DNA of 64,000 bases from Buxus sempervirens (GCA_947561395.2 OX387184.1:56355197-56419196), one strand, 5' to 3'; counted from the stretch's first letter, positions 31,758 to 44,372 are shown. Numbers and translations: made by a program. Notes: generated by a model from the sequence alone, not told the origin.

Positions 31758-31952
31758 ATGGGCATAAGCAAGTTCATCCATTATTTTGCTATCATGGCTC
31801 TTCTAATATTCCTACTAGGGTTTACGCATTATTACACGCCCACCTTACCAAGTCACAGTCCTGGCAGTAGCCATTCGGATCCCAGTCCTCCAAATCTGCC
31901 CCCACTTGGCTATCTCCACAACAAGACGGACGCCACCAACCGCAATCCGTAG
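31758..31952 (+). CDS. CEP-like secreted peptide precursor, third member
   Basis: The 64-residue product starts MGISKFIHYF, with a hydrophobic segment at about 7-22 (likely signal peptide). The motif YYTPTLPSHSPGSSH at about 25-39 follows directly, then a tail SDPSPPNLPPLGY and an NKTDATNRNP end. The motif keeps PT, P, S-P-G and the final H of CEP peptides and is closer to the CEP consensus around SPG than copies A and B. The tail shares NLPPLGY/YLPPLAY and a final NP with copy A, so the three are one family. The ATG at 31758 is preferred over the in-frame GTG two codons upstream. N-glycosylation is possible at NKT. Receptor and function are inferred from the CEP likeness only. Confidence 0.6.
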   Translation: MGISKFIHYFAIMALLIFLLGFTHYYTPTLPSHSPGSSHSDPSPPNLPPLGYLHNKTDATNRNP

Positions 31953-32408
31953 CTCAAAGATCTCCCGGATATGGAGTGCATGCAAATGGGGTTTGGGTCT
32001 ACTTTTATGGGGTTTGGTTAGAATTTTCATTTTCCCTTGTTCGAAGTTGTTTTTGGTTTCCCATGATGGGAGTTGTAACTTGTTCACTTCTCCCTTCCTT
32101 TTTTTTTTTTTCTACTTTTTGTTTGGGACCTCGGGTACGTAGGAACTTCCCAAGGCTTTGGGTAAGTTTCAGTGAATGGATGATGTATTCCTGTGCTAGA
32201 CTTTTTGTGTTTGATGAGTGCTATTTAATAATCTTAGTGGAATAATCTCTTATAACTTTCATGTTACTTTATTTCTTTTGTTTATTAGGAAGATTGGTTG
32301 TAAGTGATATTTTTTTAAAAATAAATTAGAATGAGTGTTATGTATATATATATTTATATTACACTCTTTGTAAAGGGTTTCTTCCAAAAATACCTTTTAC
32401 TTGTAAAT

Positions 32409-32735
32409 GGGAAAATTAGTTTTTAGTGATATTTTTTTTAAAAATAATCCAAATTCAGTCCACAAATTTTTGAAAATTGGGAATTAGTGATGCTTTTTCC
32501 ATATAATTGGGATTTTGTATCATTTTACTATTCATCAAGAATTTCTTCCAAAAATACCCTAAAAAGACTTTAAAAACCTTTTCACTTATTTAGGTACAAG
32601 TGAGGTTTGCAAATCTTTTTTAGGGCATTTTTGAAAAAAAATTCATGAATAGTAAAATAACACTAAATCCCAATTATTTGAAAAAAGCATTACCAATTTC
32701 CAATTTTAAAAAAGTATCACTAAAAATCAATTTTG
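32409..32735. mobile_element. MULE-type MITE copy
   Basis: It begins gggaaaattagtttttagtgat and ends tatcactaaaaatcaatttt, inverted copies of each other. It has the same internal order as 61502-61861 ('gtcattttacta', 'ttcttccaaaaataccct', 'aagact'). No clear target duplication was found. Confidence 0.7.
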
Positions 32736-32739
32736 ATTT

Positions 32740-34350
32740 TTTGTTTTTTTTTTGGGAAGAAACCCTTAACACTCATTGTCATTTATTTTTTAAAAGAACA
32801 AATTACAGAAACCTCCCTCAATTTACACTCTAATTACACATACCTCCCTCCACATTTCTGATATAACACTATCCTCCCTTAGGATTTGTAAATAAACCAC
32901 CCCCGTTTTTTCTAAGAAAGAGCAATTTACAAAAAATGATGCTATTGCCCAGGCGTCTTCTGAGGATAAGATCGATCTGCGTCGAGATCGTCATCTGAAC
33001 ACAAGCTGCGCCGCTTGTTCCTCCATGTCAATTTTCTCCGCCATGGCTGAATTCCGTGAATGATTTACTTATCCATCTCTTTCTTGAATCCGATAAGGGA
33101 TCTGTCGTCATTAACTTGACTTGGAAATGCCAGTTGTTGTCCACGCTCTTTGTACTATGCCATTTCTGACTGATCGAGTTGACGGCTACCAAGTTTTACC
33201 GTCTGAGTGAAATAGTTAGGGTTTGCGGTTTTTTTCGTAACTTCCTCCATGAAAGCGAACCGAAGAAGGTCAGAAATGGGGGAGAGAGGATCCTCGTTGG
33301 GGACAAGGGTAAAAGAGGAATCAGATCAGTTACTCGTCAATTTCATTGGAGTCACCAAAACTCTTACCTATTCAAGGTTGAGCCCCAAACGGAAAGTGAC
33401 CAACTGTTACAGCTTTTATGATATAATAAGGGGAAGAGCGGTGTGCGTGATTAACATTTAACAGCCTTCCCAATTTTTCTCCACAAGCACACCACATTAC
33501 ATAGAATCCGTCTCTATTTGTACCTCTCTCGGTCGGTCCCGATAAAGCCAACAAACAACGCGACAACGAAAATAGCAACGGATAAGAAAAAAAAAAAAAA
33601 AAGGATTCTATCAACGGCCAACCAAGAACCAACTCTTCTCCTTTTCTTTTTACAGAATCATTAATATTTTTTGTATTTTTTTGGAACTCAGGATATCTGG
33701 ACCTATTCATGCTCGACCGACTACAACAAATAAAGCATCAACAAGAAAAAAAGAAAATGAAAAATAACCCCAGTTCAGCTCCCAAGAACTGTAGCATCAA
33801 GAACTCAGTTAGGCTTTCAAGATCCTCAGTTAAGAGCATTAATCTAAGGTTTCACAACCACAATACAGACTTTCCATCCTTTAACTAACGATTTCCCAGA
33901 TGATTGAAATCAGAAGCCTTAAGTTTCTCCAACAACATGGTTTCTACAATTAATGGAATCTTTGATGAACGAAAGGAATTCAACTCTTGAAAGGCTAAAA
34001 CGACCATCGAATTAATCATCAGAAATTTGGGATTTGGGTTTCCTGTGCTTTAATAATTCATGGAGAAAATAATCGGAAATGAGAAAAGGCGACCACATTT
34101 GTTCTCCATCTCTGTATTGATTGTAACAATCATTCTTTGAATAGTTTGAAACTTCAAATATGGGTTTCTGTTCAATCACCTACAAATATGAAGGTAATAT
34201 AAGTTTGGTTTCTTCTATGTTTGCTTTTAAAAATCACAAGCAAAAAACAAATAATAATGGGAAGATTCACTGCGCCCACAAGGAATTTGATAATTGATTA
34301 CGACGATTAAGATAACCACAGCTAAACAAGCTATTAGTGGCTCGTTATGG
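32740..34350. other. Intergenic, no gene recognised
   Basis: A short repeat-like stretch 'acctccctcaatttacac' lies near 32810. Overlapping frames at 33179-33461 and on the opposite strand show no recognised domain. Nothing further is supported. Confidence 0.4.
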
Positions 34351-35334
34351 GTAGAGATTGTTGTATTTTTAATGGTTTTTAAGGGCTCAAAATTTCCTCT
34401 TGGTGTTTTGTCTTTTAGTGTTTGTCTCTTATGGGAGGGATAGTCCCACATTGGAAGTTTATGAGAACTTCCAATGGTTTATATTGAATAGTGGGAACTA
34501 AAGGGGTGCAACCCCTAAAGTGAGACACTGTTCCTTATTGTCGGGGTTTCTTTGTATCACGCGCGCGCCACCGCCATCCGTCCGTTTGGTCAGTCGTGTC
34601 GCGGTGTAGTGTGATGATGCTGAATATTAATCGTTTTTCTTTTGCTTTCTAAAACGTTTTCTTTTTTATTTCTGAACGTCTGGTCAGTCGTCTCTTGAAC
34701 GTGTGCCTCTCAAGAGACACAAACTTTCATTTCCTCTCTTATAAAAGAAGAGAGAGATTAAGGTTTTTGGCAGAGAAGAAAATCTGAATCTGCTTCTTCT
34801 TCTTCCTCTCTTCCAAAAGTGAATCGAGTGACATTGCTATTAAGGTTCTGTTTCAATCCAGTATTTCTGTGCGGATTACTGGAGAGAAGTTTTGTCGTTG
34901 AATGCTGGAAGCCATAGTGTCAAGCAACCCGTCGCACTGAAGATTCATTCTACAGGGGGCGTTTAAGGCTTTAAGATTGTTGTCAAAATAGTGATGATAA
35001 CTGTTCTGTAAATAAAATAATAGGCAGTAGAATTCAAACCAGAAACTCAGATTGAACAAACAGGAAATCAGGGAACCAAATTCGGATATGTGAAGTGAAT
35101 GAAAACAGTAGCAGATAACTATTTTGATACCTAAAGGGTCTTCCAGAAATTAAAAGGAAGAGGATAGGTCCTAAGACTGTAGACTGTGCATTTATAGGTT
35201 ATGCTGAACACAGTGCTGCCTAGAGATTTCTTGTTCTAAGAACTGTGGATGATAATATAGTGTGAACTAATTCTATAATAGAGTCTAGAGATGCAGACTT
35301 TTTTGAGTCTAATTTCCCACTTAGACCAAAGTCT

Positions 35335-37062
35335 GTGAGAGGTTCAAATGAGGCTTCTTCAAGCCAACCTAGAGATGATGTTCTTGAACCTGTTCCTGGA
35401 ACTGTTCCTGAACCTAGTCCTCAACCTGAAATTGAACCAAGAAGAAGTAAAAGGGCTAGAAAAGCAACTAACATAGATGATGATTTTTATACATTTATGG
35501 TTGATGGTGATCCATTGACCTATGGTGAGGCTATGTCTTCTCCAGATGCAGTATTTTGGAGAGAAGCCATAATCAGTGAGTTGGATTCAATTTTGGCTAA
35601 TCATACTTGGGAGTTGGTTGATTTGCCTCCTGGGAATAAACCCATAGGTTGCAAGTGGATCTTTAAAAGAAAACTTAAAACTGATGGTTCAATTGACAAA
35701 TATAAAGCAAGATTGGTGGCTAAAGGGTTTAGTCAACAAAAAGATATTGACTATTTTGATACCTATTCTCCTATTGCTAGAATAACTACTATCAGAATTT
35801 TAATTGCATTAGCTTCAATTAATAATTTAATAATTCACCAAATGGATGTTAAAACAGCCTTTTTAAATGGTGAATTAGAAGAAGAAATTTATATGAAACA
35901 ACCAGAAGGATTTATAGCACTAGGTAAAGAAATCAAAGTTTGTAGGCTAGTTAAATCCTTGTATGGTTTAAAACAAGCACCTAAGCAGTGGCATGAGAAA
36001 TTTGATAACATTCCTGTTGAAAATGGGTATCATATAAATGATTCTGATAGATGTGTGTATCATAAATTTAATAATAATGTTGGTGTGATTATCTGTTTGT
36101 ATGTAGATGATATTCTTATTATGGGAACTAATTTAGAAGTAGTAACTCATACTAAGAAATTCTTATCTTCTAAATTTGATATGAAAGATTTAGGAGAAGC
36201 AGATGTAATTTTAGGCATAAAAATTTCTAAGGAGTTGGGCAGTATTACATTAACCCAGTCACATTATGTAGAAAAAATCTTAAGGAAGTTTGGACACTTT
36301 GATTCTGATTCTTTGTCCTCACCTTATGATGCTAGCATACATTTAAAGAAACACACTAGTGAAAGTGTTTCACAAATTGAGTATGCTAAAGTGATTGGTT
36401 CCTTAATGTACTTAATGAACTGCACCAGACCTGATATTGCATATGCTGTAGGGAGACTGAGTAGATACACCCATTGTCTCAACTATGAGCACTGGAGTGC
36501 ATTAGGTAGGGTGTTGAGGTACTTAAAGTGTACAATTCATTATGGGTTGTGTTATTCAGGGTATCCTACAGTGTTGGAGGGCTATTGTGATGCCAACTGG
36601 GTAACTGGGCATGATGAGTCTAACTTTACTAGTGGCTATGTTTTTACCTTAGGAGGTGGGGCTGTTTCATGGAAATCATGTAAACAGTCTTGTAATGCTA
36701 AATCCACCATGGAATCTGAGTTTGTAGCTTTAATGCTAGCTGGTGGAGAGGCAGAGTGGTTGAGAAACATTCTGCATGATATCCCTTTATGGACGAAACC
36801 AGCACCTCCTATTACCATTTTATGTGATAGCCAGGCAGCAATAGCTAAAGCCCAGGATAAAATTTATAATGGTAAAAAGAGACATATCAGATTGAGGCAT
36901 AATATAATTAGACAATTACTCAGTGATGGGGTAATTGCATTGACTTTTGTGAGGTCAGTTGGAAATCTGGCATATCCACTGACAAAGCCTCTGAGCAAGA
37001 AGCTCATTATTAGCACATCGAGGGGGATGGGTTTAAAGCCCATGGAAATAAATAACCCGTGA
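35335..37062 (+). mobile_element. Copia pol remnant: reverse transcriptase and RNase H part
   Basis: This open stretch reads as Copia-type reverse transcriptase followed by RNase H. Recognisable phrases include [59 protein letters not shown] and [16 protein letters not shown]. It is the inner part of the element 34359-38563 and lacks the gag-protease-integrase portions that normally precede it. It is treated as a fossil. Confidence 0.85.
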
Positions 37063-37622
37063 TGGAAACCCAACCTACGTGAATGGCGATCCCAGGAAGT
37101 AGGTTCAATGGGAAGAACAAGTCACTTGAGTTGTTTGTCAAGCACTACAATTTATTTACTTTGTGAGATATCTATCCCTATGATGTGAGTAGTGCAAAAC
37201 TGCAACGTATGTAAGGTTGAGTCATTGGACTCTTAATAGTTTCCATATTCTTTATAGATGGTGTGTTTTAGTCGCGGTTTACACACTTGATGGAAATTAC
37301 CTATGTGAGTGTAGAGGTGGAGGCGCCTCTGTTGAGAATTAGGGCTAATTCTCTAGAGCTCTCACGAGACCAGCAGGCGCATGGCCGTATAGGCGCCAAC
37401 CCGATTAGAACCTAAAAGCAGGTATTCTAGTGTGTGGACTGCAGAGGTAGTTGTTTCACATTAAAGAGATCAGGTTTAAGAATTTATTCCACCGGATCTT
37501 TGTGAAGTCTATTCTGCAAGTTCTAAGTGTCGGTTCAAGTCCAAAAGACACCGGCATTAATGCACATTAGAATTTTGGTCACTCTGTCTATTCTCTTGAA
37601 TTTTGGGCCCTGTGGGGGGAAT

Positions 37623-38563
37623 TGTTGTATTTTTAATGGTTTTTAAGGGCTCAAAATTTCCTCTTGGTGTTTTGTCTTTTAGTGTTTGTCTCTTGTGGGA
37701 GGGATAGTCCCACATTGAAAGTTTATGAGAACTTCCAATGGTTTATATTGAATAGTGGGAACTAAAGGGATGCACCTCTAAAGTGAGACACTGTTCCTTA
37801 TTGTCGGGGTTTCTTTGCATCACGCACGCGCGCCGCTGCCGTCCATCCGTCCGGTCGGTCATGTCGTGTCGTGGCGTGGCGTGGTGTGGTGTGATGATGC
37901 TATCTTTTTATGCTGAATATTAATCATTTTTCTTTTGCTTTCTAAAACGTTTTCTTTTTTCTTTCTAAAACGTTTTCTAATCGTTTGGGTTTTATAACCA
38001 TTGGATTAAACGTTAATTAATCTTTAATTAACGTTAATTGTGTGAACATGTGCCTCTCAAGAGACACAAACGTTCATTTCCTCTCTTATAAAAGAAGAGA
38101 GAGATTAGGGTTTTTGGCAGAGACGAAAATCTGATTCTTCTTCTTCCTCTCTTCCAAAAGTGAATCGAGTGACACTGCTATTAAGGTTCTGTTTCAATCC
38201 AGTATTTCTGTGCGGATTACTGGAGAGACGTTTTGTCGTTGAATGCTTGAAGCCATAGTGTCAAGCAACCCATCGCACTGAAGATTCATTCTACAGGGGG
38301 CGCTTAAGGCTTTAAGCACAGAAATTTCTGAATCTCGCCTCGACTGATAAGTTTATTCCAATCATCTCCATTCGTATCTGTTTACATCTGTTATTAGTGC
38401 CTATTAATCATTTGTTCATCTATTATCTGCTACTGTTTTCATTCACTTCACATATCCGAATTTGGTTCCCTGATTTCCTATTTGTTCAATCTGAGTTTCT
38501 GGTTTGAATTCTACTACCTATTATTTTATTTACAGAACAGTTATCATCACTATTTTGACAACA
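37623..38563 (+). repeat. Right LTR of the Copia element
   Basis: The 941-bp repeat starts after a purine-rich tract (tgtgggggga) and contains a TATA-like cttataaaagaagag segment. It corresponds to the left LTR from 34359. Confidence 0.85.
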
Positions 38564-38679
38564 GAGATACCAAGGTCTAACAAAGTTCAGTGCAGTAATT
38601 TTCTCTAGGCATCATCTTCTTTTTTTCAAGAAGGAATGAAATTACTAAGTAATCAAAGCTAGACCAATGAAAGAGGAGC

Positions 38680-39169
38680 ATCTCTTTGACCTTTCTGATG
38701 GGGTTTGTTGTTAATGACTTCCTCGTCTCTTCGACCTTCCTAACGGCCCTTCAATTTTTTTTTCCCAAATATTACCCTCCACAAACAAAACAATCCCCCA
38801 CTATAACTATAACAATCCTACCAATGCTCATTGCACATTCAAATTTAAACACGTTGCAACTACCAATTTAGACTGGCATGCTATTTATTTTTAGAGTGGA
38901 CTATTTATTTAAGTGGGTCCCACAAATTTGCTTCGCGTGTAGTGCGTGCAATCCCCTAGTTTATTAGTAAAGCCAATTTGGGGAATATTCCCCAAATTCT
39001 GGCTCTCTTTTTTTTTTTTTCAAAGATTACCCTCCATCAAAATAATCCCTAACTATAACCACCATATCTCTTTTCACTTTCAAATTTATACCCCCTCCTC
39101 CTCCTACTTCTATGCTACGGTTATTGGGTTTAGAACGGTGCACTATAACTATGCACATGCCACCACTAG
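38680..39169 (+). mobile_element. Helitron-like sequence, possibly two abutting short copies
   Basis: The first part ends ccccTAG near 38958. The second ends CTAG at 39166-39169, preceded by a hairpin (gtgca, loop ctataacta, tgcac) and a 9-nt spacer, as in Helitron 3' ends. A perfect 24-bp palindrome (aatttggggaat and its complement, 38975-38998) lies near the start of the second. The same family underlies 57500-57653 and 60869-61020. The 5' ends are not defined. Confidence 0.5.
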
Positions 39170-39189
39170 TAATACATTCAATTAACAAC

Positions 39190-40640
39190 CGCATGTCGCA
39201 CTCCATCAGTGTTTTACATTCATCTTAATGGCTGGAATTCATTCCAATTCCATAGAATGAGTTACAAACGCCAAATGGCACTGCAAACTAGACAAAAAGG
39301 GCATCTCAATATGTTTTCATATTCATGCCAGATAAATGGAAAGTATGGGTATATAAATGAAAGGACATGGGGTTCTCGGTAATCTTACATGGCATGCTAC
39401 AAATACATGAAAATCTTCCAGGCCGGCCGTAGATTACATAAAGAACTTCGCCTGCACTTCTTGTGAAGTCAGTCATAATTAAGCAGGCCATTATGTTGGA
39501 TTTTCTATATGGCCAAGCTTTTGAGTTTTGACAGCAGAAAGCTACATAAGATGGATCATCTCGGAGTGTGCCCAAGGCTTTAGCTTCCCCTTACTCGTAA
39601 CAGGTCAAGGCAGCACAAGATGTTGGTGTGGTTCAAACAGACCACAAAGTTGATGAACAGATCCACTCCATGGTTTGATTGAGCCGCGCCAATATCATGT
39701 TCTGTTGCATTCTTCCCTTCTCTCACCATTACAGGTGGGGTGTTTTTGGCTTGTATTGGTGTGTGTACGGTGAAGTTTTGGGGTATTATATAAGGGTGGT
39801 GAAATTAGGTCAATTTCAAAGAGAGTAATTAGGTTTTCTGAGAGAGTAGTTCTGGCGCTCAGAAGAACCTATTATATTCGTCTTGCTCTTTAATGGAATA
39901 ACTTCATCTCATACGGCCGTGGACGTAGGCATTTAAGGTCGAACCACATAAATCTGTGTCTTCTTATTCTGTTCTCTTTCTCTCTTTTGTTGTTATTTTG
40001 TCCTAGGTATTTTCACCAGCGATTTAGCTATACCTCTTTCCTAACAAGGAAGGGGTGGGGTTGGGGTAGGGTGGATGGAGGTGGTGGTGGTGTGACCAGA
40101 GGAATGGGTCACCCCTTCCCACCTTATCTCTAATCATAGGAACAATTGCAAGGCCAATCTAGTGAATCTCTCACTTTTTTTCCTTTATCTTTTTTCCATC
40201 GATAAGAATCAAAAACAAAATTTGATTAGTATTATGTTTGCTTGAGAGCGTTTCGTCTGGTGCCGCTTAGTAGAAATACGCACGAATGGATATCCATGTC
40301 ACAGGGGGCCCCACACATCCATACTCCATCCCAGCCGGTGGTTTAGTTGATTCTGACTTTAGAGGAATTGCATTTTTTTTAGCTGTTTAATAAGATTTTC
40401 GAAGTCATCATTTTCATATCCTATTAGCTGGTGAAGTACCATCAATTAATTGGCAATCTTCCAGTTATACTTGAATTTTTTTTGTTTTTGTTTTTGTTTG
40501 GAAAGTAAGTAATTGTATTTATGTATGGAATATATATATACATTACCCGCATTCACATGACCTTTAGGTCCAAAATGCTTGTCTTAGAGTAGCAACTTTG
40601 ATCTAATCCAAGGGTGTTGTACCGCACCTATGTAGATGTA
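39190..40640. other. Intergenic with spacer paralogue and an LTR fragment
   Basis: 39385-39500 is a paralogue of 6100-6215. Around 39720-40020 the text ('attatataagggtggtg', 'gctctttaatggaataac', 'cggccgtggacgtaggca', 'gaaccacataaatctgtgt') is typical of the R-U5 half of a Copia LTR. It is called an LTR fragment, a broken fossil. No gene is seen. Confidence 0.5.
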
Positions 40641-40643
40641 AAA

Positions 40644-41177
40644 TAGCAGTGGCAATGGGCCGGGCTTGGGTCAGGCCAAGGCATTGGCTTAACACAACTT
40701 ATGTATTCCCAAGCCCGGCCCGGCCCTATAAATTCTTATTAAACCCGGGCCCGACCCTGATTTACTTCTTTTTAATAACAAAAATATGTGTTGCTTAATA
40801 ATAATTGTTTATTTTTTTAATTTTAATGAACTTAATAAATCTTGTGAATATATATATACACACTAAAACTACACTTATTATTACATTAACCTTATTATAA
40901 AATCATAAAAAATATTAAAACATTATTGCAATAACCTTTTATATGGAATATATATCTAGAAATCTATATAAAAAGTGTAAAAATATTCCTAAACAAGTTA
41001 CTAGATCTTTATAGCAGGTTGGGCCGGGCTATAAATGTCACAACCCAAACCCGCCCTATAATTTATATGACCTTTAAATATGAGGCCTGGCTTGGTCTTA
41101 TGGGCTCAAAACCTTGCCTAAGCCCGGTCAAATATCGGGCTGGACCAGGCAGATCACCCGGCCCATTGCCACCCCTA
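40644..41177. mobile_element. Non-autonomous hAT element, 534 bp
   Basis: The ends TAGCAGTGGCAATGGGCCGGG and the inverted CGGCCCATTGCCACCCCTA are flanked by atgtaaaa (40636-40643) and atgtaaag (41178-41185), matching at 7 of 8 bases. Subterminal 'aagcccggcc' motifs are opposed at the two ends, and the centre is AT-rich and non-coding. Confidence 0.85.
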
Positions 41178-41189
41178 ATGTAAAGTGAC

Positions 41190-42310
41190 CTATTACATAA
41201 CAAAATGAGGATGTATTCCCCAGTTATCCATGACAGCCCTATTTGTGGGGTCGTCCTTTACACTACATGGAATACCCATAAACCTATTATGGATGTCCCA
41301 TCTTATACTTGATTTTACTCGTCTCTAGGCGCAAATTTTTAGCAAAAGGGGTTTTTTTATCCTTGCTCATATCCAACCTACTCTTCTCCTTAAAAATGCT
41401 TCTAAATTTCTTCCGAACCTACTCGATCTTCTCCTTTAAAATGCTCTTGGTCAATGTATAAATTCTAATATCATTCGTGCTTATGTTTTATAATGATTCG
41501 ATAGGAAGGAGAAAGATAAATAATAATTTGGTCAATAATGCAAATAGAAGATATTTCACATTATGAATTTTAATTTTTTTTTTTATACGTAATAAGAATA
41601 TCTATGCTATTAGATGCTAGCCCAACATTTAATTTCTTGTTATTTCCCCGAAGACTTCAATATACCCTAACTACATGCTTATATTTTTAGAATACTCTTT
41701 TAAAATTTTAAAAGACTATTATATCCGTTGAACAATTTCTAACAACTAATTTTCGTGTAGCATCCACTAGTATTGTAAAAGTGAATAAAGAGGAAATAAT
41801 ATATACTTTATAGATAGTCACAACTAATTTTTATGTACATCAAAGTTCTTATAGAACGAAATAATCAGTGCCCGTTAGAGTGGCTTTTTCTATGCGATCA
41901 AAATGGTGCAGGCTACGACGCTTGAAAGAGCTGCTAGACACACAGCCCTATCTCCTTATATTGGCAAGTACACGTGTTGAGCAGAAGGCACAAGTAAAGG
42001 CATAGTAGATTTACTCTTAGCCCTTATACAGAGTACTTGGTTATCTCCTAGTTTTCCCTCTAACAACAGGGGAGGCTGGAGGCTGGTCTAATGACGAACA
42101 GAGCTAAAAAAAAAAGAGTTTCGAGTTGACTCGTCAAGTTTCAATACCAATTTACATGTAATCTTTCTCATGCATGAGTCTACATTTCACTAGAACACTT
42201 TTGGCAACGATTTTTCTGAATTCTATCTTCTCTCCTTGCTTTTAATGATACAATCCCATCAAATTAAGCCTTCTGAAAATATAAAACAACAGAGATGGAA
42301 GACCACTGAT
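41190..42310. other. Intergenic, 3' side of the 174-residue gene
   Basis: The sequence is AT-rich with no supportable frame. The part next to 42315 is likely 3' UTR of the minus-strand gene. Confidence 0.4.
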
Positions 42311-42314
42311 TTGT

Positions 42315-42839
42315 CTAATCTTTGTTCTTTTGGCAGCGAGAGCTATGAAGCAAGAGAAACTTTTTCACGACCTTCATGATCACCACAATGCTAGGCCTCC
42401 TATGAGAAATCATAGTATTACTGGGTTTAGTAGAAACCTTCAAGACCTGTTCATGGGATATCTCCTTCATCCCTCTAGGTGCATGGAAATCGGATTCGAA
42501 ACTGCCTCCACCTTTGTTCAACCTCTCTGCTTCCTTCATCTTAGACATCCAGTGTAGTTCATCATTGAAGTCCTCCCACAGCATGTCCATCTTCTCCTCC
42601 TTGTCTTCACTAGCACCTGTACTTGGTCTCTTTGTGCCGTTGTCTATGGAGGAGAATTTTTTTGCTTGATAATGGTAGGCTGTTTTGTTGACAGAAAGGT
42701 CATCCCGACTTGACTTTTGATGATCTTCATGACAAGAGTCTGAAAGAACTCGGGAAGAAACACGCCACAAGGCTGGCGAAGCAATGAAACAAGGAGAAGG
42801 ATCCGTGATCGCCGGGAAGCTGAAATCATCTGTACCCAT
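42315..42839 (-). CDS. Unrecognised plant protein, 174 residues
   Basis: A single open frame runs from an ATG in good context (ccATGGG) to TAG. The N-terminal half is serine-rich and likely disordered (MGTDDFSFPAITDPSP..). A charged, probably helical core at about 80-105 contains EEKMDMLWEDFNDELHWMSKM. The C-terminus is basic and hydrophobic (IVVIMKVVKKFLLLHSS). The overall build (disordered start, acidic/tryptophan helix, short basic-hydrophobic end) looks like a small plant regulatory or membrane-peripheral protein. I do not recognise the family and assign no function. It lies on the same strand as the NIPA gene and 1.5 kb downstream of its stop. Confidence 0.55.
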   Translation of the reverse strand: MGTDDFSFPAITDPSPCFIASPALWRVSSRVLSDSCHEDHQKSSRDDLSVNKTAYHYQAKKFSSIDNGTKRPSTGASEDKEEKMDMLWEDFNDELHWMSKMKEAERLNKGGGSFESDFHAPRGMKEISHEQVLKVSTKPSNTMISHRRPSIVVIMKVVKKFLLLHSSRCQKNKD

Positions 42840-44372
42840 GGCTGGTTGGGTTATGTCTTATGTATCAGGATAGAGGGTTGTTGTATAAGAGAAGAGAAGG
42901 TTTGGGTATTTGGAATTGAAAAGGCCAGATCAACTGATAGAGTTCAAATTAGTTTGTCAGTTTGAAGAGGGAAGCATTTTGATTGGTGTCCAAATCAATT
43001 TTCTCATCAATAGCCGGAGTCATTGGCTGACTAGAGAGAGACATTTCTTCTCTGTGATGGGTAATGCCTTCTTTAGTTCTTGATTTTTGAAAGGGACACA
43101 CAACCCCCCTCAAAGCTTTCAAGCAAAAGAGATCTAGGAAGAGAGTAGCCGTTGACCCAACCCACCATGAGATGAGTTGGTTGGACCTAGTGAAGCTGGT
43201 TTAGTAGAGGAGAGGCTTAGATCAGGATCTTTCCTTTTTCTTATTTCTTTTCCTTCAGGGAAGAAAAAGATGCAGTCTTAAGCAAATTGCTAATTTTTTC
43301 AAGAATAACTTACAATCATAAAATATATTAACCATTTGATGCATCTACCATTCCTTATAAGCCATCAAATTGTGCATACCAGTGAAGTTTTGTTGCTGTG
43401 ATTGATATGATAAGAGGTTATTAAATCCCAGTAATTATAAATGGGATGATGTAAGATCAACAAACTGGTCAATGCTGTTTTAAGAAAATGGGGTCCCAGC
43501 GCCCAGCCCTATCTTCCTCAAGATCCATTAAGAAAGCAAGTATTGAGCAATGAACATTTATTTTCCACATTGCAAGGGACAGCAGCAACCTTCTGTAGGC
43601 CACATGAAATAAATTAGGGCAATCTTTCCTTTTTCCCTCCCCCTACACCACTCATTGGGTTGGAGTGTACGTCTTAATGGTGTAGAAGACTAGATGAGCT
43701 TTGTTGACCAACCCCCACAAATTGATTGCCTGCACTTTATTATGGTAGTTTACAAACAAGGGAAAGTATTTTTGGACCATAAGCTTTGCTTCCGGACGAG
43801 GCAACCATGGCAACTAGAAACAGTGCTGAATGTACTTCATTTATTAGAAGGCTAGTAGCTTGGTGAAATTTTTTCCTTATCTGGATTTTCCTTCTTTTTC
43901 TTTCTTCTTTTTTTTTTTCTGTGAATCTTTATGAGAATATGGCTACATATGAAACTCTAAGACCATTGATACGGTTGACCCAGAATATCCAAAATCCAGA
44001 ATGTCCCTTCAATTGAAAAACCTCCAGAGTGTAATATATAAGATGAACAATTCCGACCAATATTAACTGAACTTTGGCACAATCAAAGCTACGATTCACT
44101 ATATACTTAACAATGATCAGTATTACATTTGCAGTGTCTGTAAAGAGGGAGGCAGAGGGTACCGGGGAAAGGGTCCACACAGAAGCTGTGGGATGCTCCT
44201 GTTTAATTTTGATGTGAAAAAGGCAAATGCCCGATGCTTTCTTTCTACTTGTTACCAGAAAGAATATGATGCCGTTCATCGCATGGTTGATAAAATACAG
44301 GTTGATTAAAGCCTCCCCAAAAAAGCATGGAAATTGGTGTACAACCTTTAGAGATGAACGAAAGAATACACT
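42840..44372. other. Intergenic between the 174-residue gene and NIPA
   Basis: The right part, about 43930-44372, is probably NIPA 3' UTR. The left part should hold the promoter of the 42315-42839 gene. A frame at 43929-44279 on the minus strand lies in the presumed UTR and is not called. Confidence 0.45.

Larger units (their letters stand above)
34359..38563 (+). mobile_element. Copia LTR retrotransposon, broken fossil
   Basis: The element starts TGTTG and ends CAACA, with a 5-bp target duplication gagat at 34354-34358 and 38564-38568. The right LTR spans 37623-38563. The left LTR begins at 34359 and reaches about 35120; its inner edge carries a stretch matching the tail of the right LTR in reverse orientation. 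Between them lie a short remnant of integrase C-terminal sequence and a reverse transcriptase/RNase H region. Gag, protease and most of integrase are not seen, so it is not autonomous; several breaks are evident. LTR similarity is high in the shared parts, suggesting a fairly recent insertion. Confidence 0.9.
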
